Translations under genes and position numbers: made by a program | Assembly: GCF_001514215.1 (NCBI RefSeq) | Contig: NZ_KQ948857.1 | Span: 84,953-148,952, forward strand | Source of the DNA: Streptomyces bungoensis | Lineage (GTDB): Bacteria > Actinomycetota > Actinomycetes > Streptomycetales > Streptomycetaceae | Length of the DNA: 64,000 nucleotides | Reading direction: 5' to 3' | Part shown: positions 36,238 to 45,406 of the stretch, one piece after another | How the letters are laid out: each line of letters begins with the position of its first letter | Numbering within the stretch: the first letter of the stretch is position 1 | Notes under the pieces: model-generated | Told to the model about the DNA's origin: nothing | Databases searched by the model: none | Seen by the model: the letters and a program-made list of their open reading frames with translations, nothing else

Positions 36238-37179
36238 ATGGCCACCACCGACCGGCAGGCCACCACGCTGGCCCTCGCGCACGCCCTGTCAGCCGCCGAA
36301 CGCGGTCTGGCCGTCATCCCCCTGTCCCGGACCAAGCTCCCGGCCCTGCGCTCCCCGCACCGCGACGACCCCGCCCCGGCCGGACCGCCCTGCCACGGCG
36401 CGTGCGGGCGCCCCGGCCACGGCGTGTACGACGCCTCCACCGACCCGGCCCGCATCCGTGAGCTGTTCGCCGCCGCCCCCTGGGCCACCGGTTACGGCAT
36501 CGCCTGCGGCCTGTCCCCGCACCACCTCATCGGCGTCGACCTCGACACCAAGTCCGGCACCGACTCCCCGGCCGCACTGCGCGAACTGGCCTTACGGCAC
36601 CTGTTCACGATCCCCGAGACGGTCGTCGTCCTCACCCCGAGCGGCGGGCGCCACCTGTGGCTGACCGGCCCGCCGGACGTGGTCGTGCCCAACTCGGCGA
36701 GCCGGCTCGCCCCCGGCATCGACATCCGCGGGGCCGGCGGCTACCTGGTGGGGCCCGGCTCCCGCACCGACCACGGCGTCTACGCGACCGCACCCGGCAC
36801 CGCCCACCTCCCGCCGGCCGCCTGCCCGCCGGCCCTCCTGCGCCTCCTGCTCCCCCCACCGCCCAGCGCGCACCCGGCCCCGCCGCCGCACGGGGAACAC
36901 GGCCGCGGCCTGGTCCACTTCGTCCTCACCGCGCACGAGGGCCAGCGCAACACCCGCCTGTTCTGGGCGGCCTGCCGCGCCTACGAGAACGGCATCGGCC
37001 CCGCCCTCCTCACCCCCCTCGTCGAGGCGGCCCGCAGCACCGGCCTGACCGAACACGAGGCCCGCGCGACGATCGCCTCGGCGGCCAGGATGACGGGGAC
37101 ACGGCCGTCGGGCGGACGGCGCAACCGGAACGGCCCGCCGCCGACCCGGCCGGTCGAAGCGCCCGACGCCGAGGCTTGA
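36238..37179 (+). CDS. Bifunctional DNA primase/polymerase-like protein
   Basis: This 313-residue protein from ATG 36238 has an N-terminal prim-pol (AEP) domain over about residues 8-210. It includes 'ALSAAERGLAVIPL', a Cys/His pair in 'CHGACGRPGHG', the metal motif 'GVDLDTK' and 'SGGRHLWL'. The C-terminal third is Pro-rich with a helical 'EGQRNTRLFWAACRAYENG' segment typical of these actinobacterial proteins. There is no helicase domain. Such proteins come from mobile elements or serve lesion bypass. The SOS box upstream favours the latter. Confidence 0.88.
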   Translation: MATTDRQATTLALAHALSAAERGLAVIPLSRTKLPALRSPHRDDPAPAGPPCHGACGRPGHGVYDASTDPARIRELFAAAPWATGYGIACGLSPHHLIGVDLDTKSGTDSPAALRELALRHLFTIPETVVVLTPSGGRHLWLTGPPDVVVPNSASRLAPGIDIRGAGGYLVGPGSRTDHGVYATAPGTAHLPPAACPPALLRLLLPPPPSAHPAPPPHGEHGRGLVHFVLTAHEGQRNTRLFWAACRAYENGIGPALLTPLVEAARSTGLTEHEARATIASAARMTGTRPSGGRRNRNGPPPTRPVEAPDAEA

Positions 37180-37260
37180 CCATCCTGGCAACCGTTGCCC
37201 GGCTCCGGTACCCCGGACACTGGTCATCCGCTGACCGTCACCCCCGCAGAACGGGCCCCC

Positions 37261-38412
37261 TCACGGGCTCGACGGTGTGTGCTGCGGGGGCACGAGTGCC
37301 GGCTCTCCGCAGGATGCGGTCCCCGCCTGACGAACGTCTGTCCGCCGGATGGTGCCCCGCCACAGCTGTCCGAGGAACCGGTAGAAGCGGTCCGGAAGGA
37401 ACACGGCGTCCGCGGCAATCATGGCGCCGGAGAAGAGCGGCAGTCCCAGGAACACGGCGATACCCAGATGCATGCCCAGCAGCATCCCCAGGACGGGGTA
37501 CTTGAGCCTGCCGAACAGGACGAACGGGAAGGCCACCTGCAGCAGTACCGTCAGATAGCAGGCGAGGGCGATCAGTACCTCGTGTCCGTCCGCCGCACGG
37601 GAGAGTTCGGGCCAGGGCCGGAACAGGTCGAGGCTCAGGGCGTAGTGCAGGGCGGTTCCGTTGCCCCAGGTGGCGCCCTGCACCTTGTACAGGCCCGCGG
37701 ATCCGTAGAGGAAGCAGACCTGGGCGGCGATGGCGAGCATGCCGCAGTTGTGCAGCACGGTGATCACTGTCAGACGCGCGTCGCGGAGGTGGCGTCGCAG
37801 CTCGCGGGATGGCCGGTCCAGCGGAAACCGGGGAGTCCCGCCGGCTGAGGCTCGGATCCGGGTTCTGCGCGCGTCGAGGGACCAGCGCCGGCCGCATGCG
37901 GTGACGACGAGGTAGAGGGCCATGAGGAGGATGAGGTTGTCCCCTCCGTCCGTCATGAAGATCGCCCTGGCATGGAACGACGTCACTACGACCGCGAAGA
38001 GCACGGACACCGCTCTGGTCCGCCAGCCCAGCATGAACAGTGCGGAGGTGATCAGCGCGGCGGCGTAGCAGACCTCGAAGTAGGCGCGGCTGTCGGACAG
38101 GGTGAGGACGCTGGCCCAGCCGGTCTGGTCGAAGAGCTGCCTGGCCAGTGCCGGCGTCCACGGCGAATCGGGACCCCAGATCTCGTCGCGGTGGGGAAAT
38201 TCGCGCAGCAGGAAGGCGAGGTAGAGGAACCCGTACCCGATGCGCAGGACCGCCGCGGCGTACAGGGAGACCGGCTGCTCCAGCAGGAGGGTGAGCAGCG
38301 CGGAGACGCGGGCGGGCATGTGCTGCGACGTGCGTGCGCTCGCCCGCTCGGTGCCGTGCCCCGGCCCCGGCGGCGTGGCCGCCGCCACCGATGTCTGCTC
38401 AGTCCGATGCAC
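37261..38412 (-). CDS. HTTM-domain membrane protein
   Basis: The 383-residue protein has about eight membrane helices. The region ~40-340 matches HTTM, related to vitamin-K-dependent gamma-carboxylase: 'RIGYGFLYLAFLLREFPHRD', 'AALITSALFMLGWRTR', 'SAGLYKVQGATWGNGTALHY'. The actual reaction in bacteria is unknown. The start ATG 38412 lies inside the end of the upstream DUF5819 gene (14-base overlap), so the two are translated together. Confidence 0.88.
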   Translation of the reverse strand: MHRTEQTSVAAATPPGPGHGTERASARTSQHMPARVSALLTLLLEQPVSLYAAAVLRIGYGFLYLAFLLREFPHRDEIWGPDSPWTPALARQLFDQTGWASVLTLSDSRAYFEVCYAAALITSALFMLGWRTRAVSVLFAVVVTSFHARAIFMTDGGDNLILLMALYLVVTACGRRWSLDARRTRIRASAGGTPRFPLDRPSRELRRHLRDARLTVITVLHNCGMLAIAAQVCFLYGSAGLYKVQGATWGNGTALHYALSLDLFRPWPELSRAADGHEVLIALACYLTVLLQVAFPFVLFGRLKYPVLGMLLGMHLGIAVFLGLPLFSGAMIAADAVFLPDRFYRFLGQLWRGTIRRTDVRQAGTASCGEPALVPPQHTPSSP

Positions 38413-39166
38413 GGCGGGCCACCTTCCACCAGGGCAGGTACCGGGTGTCGGCGGACCTCGGTGCGGCCGCGACGTGACCGGGGCCGTCCGCTGCGGGCGG
38501 CGCGGCGATGGGCAGGGTGATCACTCGAAGCTGGATGGACTCGAATGCGCCGTGGCGACGGGCGGCGACACGATCCACCGCGATGTTGCGCAGATACCGC
38601 TGGATCATCAGAGCGCGCTGCGAGCGCTGCCGGTCGTCACCGCCGTGCGTCTCAAGGTAGGAAGTCCAAGCCCGGCGCAGCATGTTCTGCGCTGTGTGGC
38701 TCGGGAAGGGCTCGTGTCTCACCGCGGCCGTGTCGACGGCGGTCAGGTCGAACCAGCCGCTGACCTGGACGGTGCCGTCCGCAGCGGTGTGCATGGTCCG
38801 CGCCGAGATCTGCCGGTTGACCGACTCCGGGTCCGGAGCGAAGAGCCGCCAGTTCTGCTCGAACAAGGGAAAGACCCAGGCGTTGACCTGCCGGCTGTAC
38901 TGCCGGGAAATGGGATTGGGGGGTGCCACCTCAAGGAATACCAGGAGCACGTGCACCAGGACCGTCGCCAGGCACAGGACCACGGCGACTTGCACACCGG
39001 CCTTCACGGCGACCGGCGGCCCCGAAGGTGCTGCGCCGGAAAGGAATCTGCCGCACCCGTTCTGTGCCGCTCTCCCAGCACCGGTCCGGTCGAATTCGTC
39101 GGAATCCACTGATGCGACGGCACCCCGCACGGTCCGATCCGGCTCTTTCGGCCCGAGTTCTCTCAC
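38399..39166 (-). CDS. DUF5819 family membrane-anchored protein
   Basis: A GTG start at 39166 follows CAGGAGAACCAG. The 255-residue product has one membrane helix at about 55-80 and an extracellular domain with 'NWRLFAPDPESVNRQI', the signature of DUF5819. DUF5819 and HTTM proteins commonly occur as a pair in Streptomyces. The pair probably forms a membrane complex, function unknown. The first 50 residues are less conserved-looking. Confidence 0.87.
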   Translation of the reverse strand: MRELGPKEPDRTVRGAVASVDSDEFDRTGAGRAAQNGCGRFLSGAAPSGPPVAVKAGVQVAVVLCLATVLVHVLLVFLEVAPPNPISRQYSRQVNAWVFPLFEQNWRLFAPDPESVNRQISARTMHTAADGTVQVSGWFDLTAVDTAAVRHEPFPSHTAQNMLRRAWTSYLETHGGDDRQRSQRALMIQRYLRNIAVDRVAARRHGAFESIQLRVITLPIAAPPAADGPGHVAAAPRSADTRYLPWWKVARRASD

Positions 39167-39301
39167 CTGGTTCTCCTGAGGTCCGGCCGGCGACGTGCGG
39201 CGAAATCAGTGACGATCGGCGCCGCACGTCATCCGTCCTACTACGGCGTCGCAATTCCCGAGGACGCGCGGGAATCGCTGCGGGCCGCGCTGACGATCGC
39301 G

Positions 39302-40525
39302 CTAGGAAAGATCACAGTCGTAGCCGTAGCCCGTGCCGGACTGGTCGCCGTAGTCGCCGGGCTTGCCGGACTGGTCGCCGTAGTCGCCGGGCTTGCCAGG
39401 CTTACCGGGCTTGCAGCCATGGCCGTTGCCACCAGTGGTGCCACCGGTCGTGGTCCCACCGGTGGTGCCGGCGGTCGTGGTACCCGTAGTCCCGCCCGTG
39501 GTGCCGGCGGTCGTGGTACCCGTAGTCCCACCGGTCGTCCCGGCGGTCGTGGTACCCGTGGTCCCGCCCGTGGTGCCGGCGGTCGTGGTGCCCGTGGTCC
39601 CACCGGTCGTCCCGGCGGTCGTGGTACCCGTGGTCCCACCCGTGGTGCCGGCGGTCGTGGTACCCGTGGTCCCACCCGTGGTGCCGGCGGTCGTGGTACC
39701 CGTGGTCCCGCCGGTCGTCCCGGCCGTCGTGGTTCCCGTGGTCCCGGCCGTCGTGGTGCCACCGGTAGTCCCACCAGTGGTGCCTCCCGCGCACTGCGGC
39801 CGGGTGATCGTGTTGGTGTCCAGCGTCACGGCACCGTTACGGGCCAACGCCCGCCCGTCGATGGTCGCGCCCGTCGTGGCAGTGATCGACGTCAGGGCCA
39901 GGATGTTTCCCACGAAGGTGGAGTCGGTGCCGAGGGTGGCCGAACTGCCGATCTTCCAGAACACATTGCACGGCGAGGCACCGTTGACGAGGAGCACCCG
40001 GCTGGCAGACGCCGTCGTCAGGCCCGAACCGACCTGGAACACCCAGACGGCGTTGGGGTCCCCCTGGGCGTCCAGGGTGAGGGTGCCGGTGAGCCCGAGA
40101 GCGGAGGAAGCGGTGTAGACGCCCGGAACCAGCGTCAGGCCACCAGCGTCCGCAGGAAGGGCACCGTTGGTGGCCTGTCCGGCAGCGTCGTTGTACGCCG
40201 TGACCAGGTCGGTCTGGGCCTGGGCGGCCACGGCGTCCGCAGAATGCTGCGCCCCGTTCACCAGGCCGGGTGGGAAGCCGGTGATGGACGTCCCCGGACT
40301 CACTCCGAGATCACCGGTGACCACCGAGGGACCGGTGTTGGTGACGGCCGAACCGGCCAGTACCGCAAAGCTGTCCGCCGTACCCAGAGGCACAGGTGTG
40401 GCGATGGCGTTTGCCTGCGTCGGCGTCACAGCGACTACGACGGCGGCGATCACCACGGTCAGTACCGCCGCGATCCAGACCGTCAACGTGCGTCGTAGCG
40501 GCGCGACAGGAATATTCAGCGTCAT
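39302..40525 (-). CDS. DUF3494 ice-binding-like secreted protein with Thr/Gly repeat tail
   Basis: This 407-residue protein has a signal peptide (about 1-40) and a DUF3494 beta-solenoid domain (about 45-240). The latter is typical: 'FAVLAGSAVTNTGPSVVTGDLG', 'LVPGVYTASSALGLTG', 'NVFWKIGSSATLGTDSTFVGNI'. After it come about eight copies of a 12-residue Thr/Gly/Ala repeat and a Cys/Gly/Asp/Tyr-rich end. In cold-adapted organisms the domain binds ice. In soil actinobacteria it more likely acts as a surface adhesin or wall protein. No sortase motif is present. It borders the integrated element. Confidence 0.85.
   Translation of the reverse strand: MTLNIPVAPLRRTLTVWIAAVLTVVIAAVVVAVTPTQANAIATPVPLGTADSFAVLAGSAVTNTGPSVVTGDLGVSPGTSITGFPPGLVNGAQHSADAVAAQAQTDLVTAYNDAAGQATNGALPADAGGLTLVPGVYTASSALGLTGTLTLDAQGDPNAVWVFQVGSGLTTASASRVLLVNGASPCNVFWKIGSSATLGTDSTFVGNILALTSITATTGATIDGRALARNGAVTLDTNTITRPQCAGGTTGGTTGGTTTAGTTGTTTAGTTGGTTGTTTAGTTGGTTGTTTAGTTGGTTGTTTAGTTGGTTGTTTAGTTGGTTGTTTAGTTGGTTGTTTAGTTGGTTGTTTAGTTGGTTTGGTTGGNGHGCKPGKPGKPGDYGDQSGKPGDYGDQSGTGYGYDCDLS
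39465..39770. repeat. 36-base tandem repeat array inside the DUF3494 gene
   Basis: About eight units encode the 12-residue pattern TAGTTGGTTGTT. Units differ mainly at third positions (C or G, and GTA versus GTG on the plus strand). It is therefore a protein repeat under selection and prone to copy-number change. Confidence 0.8.
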
Positions 40526-41053
40526 GGAGGGGCCAACTCCTGTGAGGGGTGGTGACGTATTCGGCGGTTCTCAGCCGCACAGAATCGCCGGGTTTCTGTC
40601 GCTGGAATATTAATCAGAACCACGGATCGGGTTACGGTTCATTTGAGTGGTTTCGCCGCACCTGACGAGCGAATCGCGGAAATCATAGAAATGCTTAGTG
40701 GGCCGGATGGCGTCAATTGCCCGCCCGGACGGGTGAGAACCACATCACCAAAGAGGACCGGGCTCCGGGAGAGGCGTCTTCGGTTCCAGCGGCACTCAGC
40801 TTCTCGGAAAGATGCCGAAGAGGAGCGGGAATCCCTCGTATTCAGGAGGGAACGCGCTGGGAGCCTGATACGGCGCACACCCGCGTCAGGGACGCCTGCT
40901 CCGCGACGGCGTCGGACCGGTACCGCAACGCCGCCCGGCTACGGTCGTCCCTGTGCCGCCTTGGCCTCGATCATCGGGGTGAGGCACCCCCACTCAGGCG
41001 GAAGGGGTGCCCCTCGCTGAGGGGCACCCCTTCCGACCAGCACGTCATGACCT
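40526..41053. other. Intergenic region left of the integrated element
   Basis: The 528 bases are somewhat richer in A/T than the surroundings and have no frame with convincing codon bias. A perfect 15-pair hairpin lies at 41000-41034. It ends at the element's outer att copy. Confidence 0.6.
41000..41034. terminator. Hairpin terminator left of attachment site
   Basis: The stem 41000-41014 pairs perfectly with 41020-41034, loop CGCTG. Confidence 0.7.
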
Positions 41054-41112
41054 GCGGAGGCGGTGGGATTTGAACCCACGGTGACATCGCTGCCACGACG
41101 GTTTTCAAGACC
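41054..41112. repeat. Outer att site (copy of tRNA-Ser 3' part)
   Basis: It equals 46141-46199 over 59 bases. Beyond it the sequence changes from tRNA to unrelated DNA, so it has no complete cloverleaf and cannot function as a tRNA. Confidence 0.9.
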
Positions 41113-41149
41113 TTTCTGCGGTCGCGGACGTCAGCCGTTCCGCCGCAGG

Positions 41150-41836
41150 TCAGACGCTTACGACCGCGCCCACCGAGCCGTCACCGTCGTCATCGTGCCC
41201 CCTACGTGCCCCAGGGGCGTCGTCGTGCCCGCTGAACCATGCGTCGGAGGCCTCGGCCACCTGGGCGTCGCGGCCGGCGACCGGGCGGGCGTAGTGCAGG
41301 GTCGTCACGCTCGCGTTCGAGTGCCCGAGCCGGTGTGCGGCGGTCATGACGCCGTACCGGTCGGCGACCCACGTTCCGTGCGAGGCCCGAAGGTCGTGCG
41401 GCGTCACGTCGGTGAGCCCGGCCACAGAGACCGCAGGGTCGAAGAAGGCCTTGCGCCACTGGTTGTAGCGCAGCGGCTTGCCCGCGGCCATGGTGAACAA
41501 CAGCGCGTCGTCCCCACCGGGCAGCTGGTCGAGGTAGGCCCCGAGCCTCTTGGCCAGCGAGGGTGCCAGCCGCAAGACTCGCTTCTGGTGCGACTTCGGG
41601 GTGTCGAAGACCAGGGCGCCGTTCGCTTCGGCCAGGTTCTCGTCCACCAGGAGCAAGCAGCCGGCCAAGTCGACGTCGGAGCGCCGCAGGGCAAACGCTT
41701 CGCCGACACGGAGGCCTGCGAAGGCAAGCAGCGCAGTCAGCAGGTCGTGCGGCTTCTCGGCATGCCCCACGATGCGCGAGGCTTCGAGCGGCGTGACGAT
41801 GTGCGGCTCAGTCTGCGGCATACGCGGCAGCCGCAC
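41150..41836 (-). pseudogene. Tyrosine-recombinase integrase, N-terminus lost
   Basis: Only the catalytic domain remains (228 residues if counted from GTG 41836). The active-site set is complete: Arg43 ('GLRVGEAFAL'), Lys81, His147-x-x-Arg150 ('PHDLRASHGT'), His172 ('HRLGHSN') and Tyr182 ('LHYAR'). A full integrase has another ~150-200 residues in front for arm- and core-site binding. In frame upstream, a stop occurs at about 41854, and the IS481 end begins at 41857. The tail is Asp/Gly-rich. The protein should not catalyse integration alone. Confidence 0.85.
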
Positions 41837-41856
41837 GCCACGGCACGGAGTCTAAA

Positions 41857-42880
41857 ACTGACGATCATCGTTGACACCTGGGTCTCCGATCACTACGGAG
41901 ATGCCCATGCCGAAGTCCCCCCCACCGCCCCGCCGCTTGACCGTGAGGCCAAGCGGCGCCTGGCCGTCATACGCCACGTCGAAGAGGTCAGCGGGAACGT
42001 CGCGATGTCCTGCCGGTACTTCGGGATCAGCCGGCAGGCGTACTACACCTGGTACCGCCGCTACCAGGCCGAGGGCATCGAGGGCCTGCGCACCCGCTCC
42101 AAGGCCCCGAAGACGTCCCCGAACGCGACCCACGTCGAAGTGGTCGGGAAGATCATCTACCTGCGGCAGAACTACCACTTCGGCCCCGAGAAGATCGCCA
42201 TGTACCTCAAGCGGTACCACGACGTCACCATCAGCAAGTCGGGCGTGTGGCGCATCCTCGATCGCTTGGACATGGGCCGCCTGCCGGCCTCCCAGCACTA
42301 CAAGCGCCACGACCGCAGATGGAAACGGTACGAGAAGCAGCTGCCCGGCCACCGGGTGCAGATCGACGTGAAGTTCATAGAGCCCCTCGCCTCGATGCCA
42401 CAGGGCCGCCGCGGCGGCCGCAACAAGTACTACCAGTTCACCGCCATCGACGACTGCACCCGGCTGCGGGTCCTGCGCATCTACCCGACGCTGAACCAGA
42501 ACACCGCCATCCAGTTCCTCGACTACGTCATCCAACGCCTGCCGTTCCAGGTCGAAGTCATCCAGACCGACAACGGCGCCGAGTTCCAGTCCGCCTTCCA
42601 CTGGCACGTGCTCGACAAGGGCATCGCCCACACCTACATCAAGCCCCGCACGCCGCGGCTGAACGGGAAGGTCGAACGCTCCCACCGCATCGACGCCGAG
42701 GAGTTCTACCGGCTCCTGGACGGCGTCGTCATCGACGACGCCGAGGTCTTCAACGACAAGCTGCGTGAGTGGGAGGACTACTACAACTACCATCGCCCCC
42801 ACGGCGGCCTCGGCGGCCAGACACCCTACGAACGGCTCAAGCAGAAGACCACGACCCAGACGTAATCGATCTTCGTCAGT
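41857..42880. mobile_element. IS481-type insertion sequence
   Basis: About 1.02 kb is bounded by imperfect inverted repeats 41857-41875 and 42862-42880 (15 of 19 matching, both beginning ACTGACGA). It contains one DDE transposase gene. It is inserted in the 5' part of the integrase gene. I could not identify a target duplication, because the integrase 5' end is missing on the other side. Confidence 0.75.
41858..42865 (+). CDS. IS481-family transposase
   Basis: The frame encodes a helix-turn-helix ('NVAMSCRYFGISRQAYYTWY') and an rve DDE domain with Asp in 'HRVQIDVKFIEP', Asp in 'VIQTDNGAEFQ' and Glu in 'GKVERSHRIDAEEF', ending 'YNYHRPHGGLGG'. The start is unclear. No ATG/GTG/TTG lies in this frame before ATG 42005; 41858 is a CTG. 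ATG 41901 opens a neighbouring frame that reaches a run of seven C at about 41916, where a -1 shift (or one lost C) would join the transposase frame. Either the element is frameshifted or it uses slippage. Confidence 0.8.
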   Translation: MTIIVDTWVSDHYGDAHAEVPPTAPPLDREAKRRLAVIRHVEEVSGNVAMSCRYFGISRQAYYTWYRRYQAEGIEGLRTRSKAPKTSPNATHVEVVGKIIYLRQNYHFGPEKIAMYLKRYHDVTISKSGVWRILDRLDMGRLPASQHYKRHDRRWKRYEKQLPGHRVQIDVKFIEPLASMPQGRRGGRNKYYQFTAIDDCTRLRVLRIYPTLNQNTAIQFLDYVIQRLPFQVEVIQTDNGAEFQSAFHWHVLDKGIAHTYIKPRTPRLNGKVERSHRIDAEEFYRLLDGVVIDDAEVFNDKLREWEDYYNYHRPHGGLGGQTPYERLKQKTTTQT

Positions 42881-42983
42881 GGCACAGGTGGGTGGGCAGG
42901 TTCAGGGTTCTGATCCGCTCTCTTGGGTCTTCCGCCCGCCCGAGGCCAGCGCTACCCTCGCGCTGGCCGGAAGGAGCGAACTG

Positions 42984-43181
42984 TTGAGGGTGTTCTTGGG
43001 CCTGCTCGGCTTGGTGTTGAGCAGCCTGTCTTTGGCCTGCCTGTTCGGCATGGGCCTCACCTACGCGCCCTCGGCCGCGGTGCTGGCGCTGTTTGCCTAC
43101 GGCTGTTTTTACGGGTGCTTCAAGGGGACGGCGAATCGTTCCTCGACGCCGGATAAGTCGTTGCCACCTAAGCAGCCCTGA
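42984..43181 (+). CDS. Small membrane protein in the element (65 aa)
   Basis: TTG 42984 lies eight bases after AAGGAG (GTG 42990 is an alternative). Two hydrophobic helices ('FLGLLGLVLSSLSLACLFGM' and 'AVLALFAYGCFYGCF') are followed by a polar Ser/Pro/Lys tail. No family is recognised. It lies between the IS and the SulP gene. Confidence 0.5.
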   Translation: MRVFLGLLGLVLSSLSLACLFGMGLTYAPSAAVLALFAYGCFYGCFKGTANRSSTPDKSLPPKQP

Positions 43182-43589
43182 GTGCAGCGGAACCCGCTTT
43201 GACTGGCTGATGAGACCGATCTGTGTAGAGCTACGGATCAGCCCCCGTGCCCCAGCCGTGCCCGACCGAGCGGTAAGCCACGGGGAACACCGGGCAGCCA
43301 CAGAGTCGGGGGCATGCGACCGTTCGAGCGGCGACGGCGAACTTGTCAAGTCCGCCCCTTTTCCTGACACCCACGCCTGACACCAACAGCCCCGTACACG
43401 GGCGGTCAGCGCCGAACCCCGGCGGACGATCCCTCGCGGACCACGGCCGGTTGACCGAGAACTCCAATCCCCTGTGATCGACCTGATAAGGATGAGGCTC
43501 AAGCCAGTCACGCCGACGGAGTGTCGCCCTAAACGATGGAGGACCCCGGCAGTCGGTGCCGGGGTCCTCGTAGGCGTCTGAGACGCGCG
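43182..43589. other. Intergenic region in the element
   Basis: No gene is seen in these 408 bases. A ~74-base segment at 43245-43318 is about 70 % identical to 46016-46088 near the other end of the element. The SulP terminator lies at 43539-43569. Confidence 0.5.
43539..43569 (-). terminator. Terminator of the SulP gene
   Basis: A perfect 13-pair stem (43539-43551 with 43557-43569), loop GTCGG, sits 21 bases beyond the sulP stop on the minus strand. Confidence 0.85.
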
Positions 43590-45095
43590 TCAGTGGCTGC
43601 CGGCGAGTTCGCCGCTGAGCTTGCCGTGGAGGTCGGCACTGGGGTTGTTCAGTCCGATTATCTCGACCGTCTTGCCGCGCTGGCCGTACTTGGTCTCGAT
43701 GGCGTCCAGGGCAGCCACGGAGGAGGCGTCCCAGATGTGCGCGGCGGACATGTCGATGACGACCTTGTCCGGGTCGGTGGCGTAGTTGAACTGGCCGACG
43801 AGGTCGTTGGAGGAGGCGAAGAACAGTTCGCCGGTCACGGAGTACACCACGCTGGTGCCGTCGGGGTCGGTGACGGCGGTGACGTGGGCGAGGTGGGCGA
43901 CGCGCTTGGCGAAGATGACCATGGCGGTGAGGGAGCCGACGACGACGCCGATGGCCAGGTTGGAGGTGGCGACCACGACGATCACGGTGATGACCATGAC
44001 GGTGATCTCCCCGGCGGGCATCCGCTTGAGGGTCTTGGGGGCGATGGAGTGCCAGTCGAAGGTGCCGAAGGCGACCATGACCATGACGGCGACCAGGGCG
44101 GCCATGGGAATGTCGGAGACGACCGGGCCGAAGACGACGCACAGCACCATGAGGAACGTGCCGGCGAGGAACGTGGAGAGGCGGGTGCGGGCACCGGAGA
44201 CCCTCACGTTGATCATCGTCTGACCGATCATGGCGCAGCCACCCATGCCGCCGAAGAAGCCGGTGACGATGTTGGCGATGCCCTGCCCGATGGACTCACG
44301 GCTCTTGGACGAGTGGGTGTCGGTGATGTCGTCGACCAGTTTGGCCGTCATCAGGGACTCCATCAGGCCGACCAGCGCCATCGCCAGGGCGTAGGGGGCG
44401 ATGGTGGTCAGGGTGTCCAGGGTGAACGGTACGTCCGGCAGACCCGGCACCGGCAGCGAGGACGGCAGCTTGCCCTTGTCGCCCACGGTCGGCACCGCGA
44501 TGCCGGCGGCCACCGTGATGACGGTGAGGATGATGATCGAGACGAGCGGGGCCGGGATCACCGTGGTGACCTTCGGGAAGAGCACCATCAGCGCCAGGCC
44601 GCCGAGGATCAGCGGATAGACGGCCCAGGGCACATCATGCATCTCCGGCACCTGGGCCATGAAGATGAGAACCGCCAGGGCGTTGACGAAGCCGACCATC
44701 ACCGAGCGCGGCACAAACCGCATCAGCTTGGCCACCCCGACCGCGCCGAGGACGACCTGGAAGACGCCGGCCAGGATGACGGCGGCGACCAGGTAGCCGA
44801 AGCCATGCTCCCGGTTCAGGGGCGCGATCACGAGGGCGACCGCTCCGGTCGCGGCGGAGATCATGGCGCGGCGGCCGCCGACGATCGAGATCGTCACGGC
44901 CATGGTGAACGAGGCGAACAGGCCGACCGCCGGGTCGACCCCGGCGATGATCGAAAACGAGATCGCCTCAGGGATCAGGGCCAGGGCGACGACGAGGCCG
45001 GCCAGGACCTCGGTGCGCCAGACCTTCGGGTCGGAGATCCAGTCAGGCTTGAGACCGCGCAGCCGCACGGCGGGAGTGACAGCAGCAGAAGACAA
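43590..45095 (-). CDS. SulP family inorganic anion transporter with STAS domain
   Basis: The ~501-residue protein from TTG 45095 has about twelve membrane helices with the SulP signature 'VLAGLVVALALIPEAISFSI' and 'GMGGCAMIGQTMINV'. A C-terminal STAS domain follows (about 400-500, 'VVIDMSAAHIWDASSVAALD'). SulP proteins carry sulfate, bicarbonate or related anions. No carbonic anhydrase or sulfate-assimilation gene is adjacent, so the substrate is open. The start codon is inferred: no ATG or GTG lies nearby and the ribosome binding site is weak. It is transcribed away from the MerR gene. Confidence 0.88.
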   Translation of the reverse strand: MSSAAVTPAVRLRGLKPDWISDPKVWRTEVLAGLVVALALIPEAISFSIIAGVDPAVGLFASFTMAVTISIVGGRRAMISAATGAVALVIAPLNREHGFGYLVAAVILAGVFQVVLGAVGVAKLMRFVPRSVMVGFVNALAVLIFMAQVPEMHDVPWAVYPLILGGLALMVLFPKVTTVIPAPLVSIIILTVITVAAGIAVPTVGDKGKLPSSLPVPGLPDVPFTLDTLTTIAPYALAMALVGLMESLMTAKLVDDITDTHSSKSRESIGQGIANIVTGFFGGMGGCAMIGQTMINVRVSGARTRLSTFLAGTFLMVLCVVFGPVVSDIPMAALVAVMVMVAFGTFDWHSIAPKTLKRMPAGEITVMVITVIVVVATSNLAIGVVVGSLTAMVIFAKRVAHLAHVTAVTDPDGTSVVYSVTGELFFASSNDLVGQFNYATDPDKVVIDMSAAHIWDASSVAALDAIETKYGQRGKTVEIIGLNNPSADLHGKLSGELAGSH

Positions 45096-45406
45096 GGAGA
45101 TGCGTACCTGTCGTGCTCGGGCACACCCCTCGGGGCGTGCGGAGAGGACGCGCAGGGGCCAAGTCGGCTCCCCGCGGATAGCCCAAGAGCGGGCCGGAAG
45201 TCGAAAGGGGACGCGAGGCGGATGGGCGCGCACTGACGGCCGGACGGCTCACATCCGGGGGCGAAGAGTCACGGCGGGCAGGCGGCGGCGATCGGCGTCA
45301 AGGGCTCGCGCACGCTCTACTCCTGCAAGAATCGGATCTTCGCCGGGGGCGTCATCGGCCCCGGAACGGCAGTGGCGGGGCAGTCGAACCACCCTCACCT
45401 CTCTGA

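Noticed and set aside
39465..39770. Regular 36-base repeats that might suggest a CRISPR array
   Set aside because: There are no spacers. The units are continuous, in frame and differ at third positions, so they encode a protein repeat.
41054..41112. A second tRNA-Ser gene
   Set aside because: Only the 3' part is present; acceptor 5' strand and D-arm are missing. It is the att duplicate.
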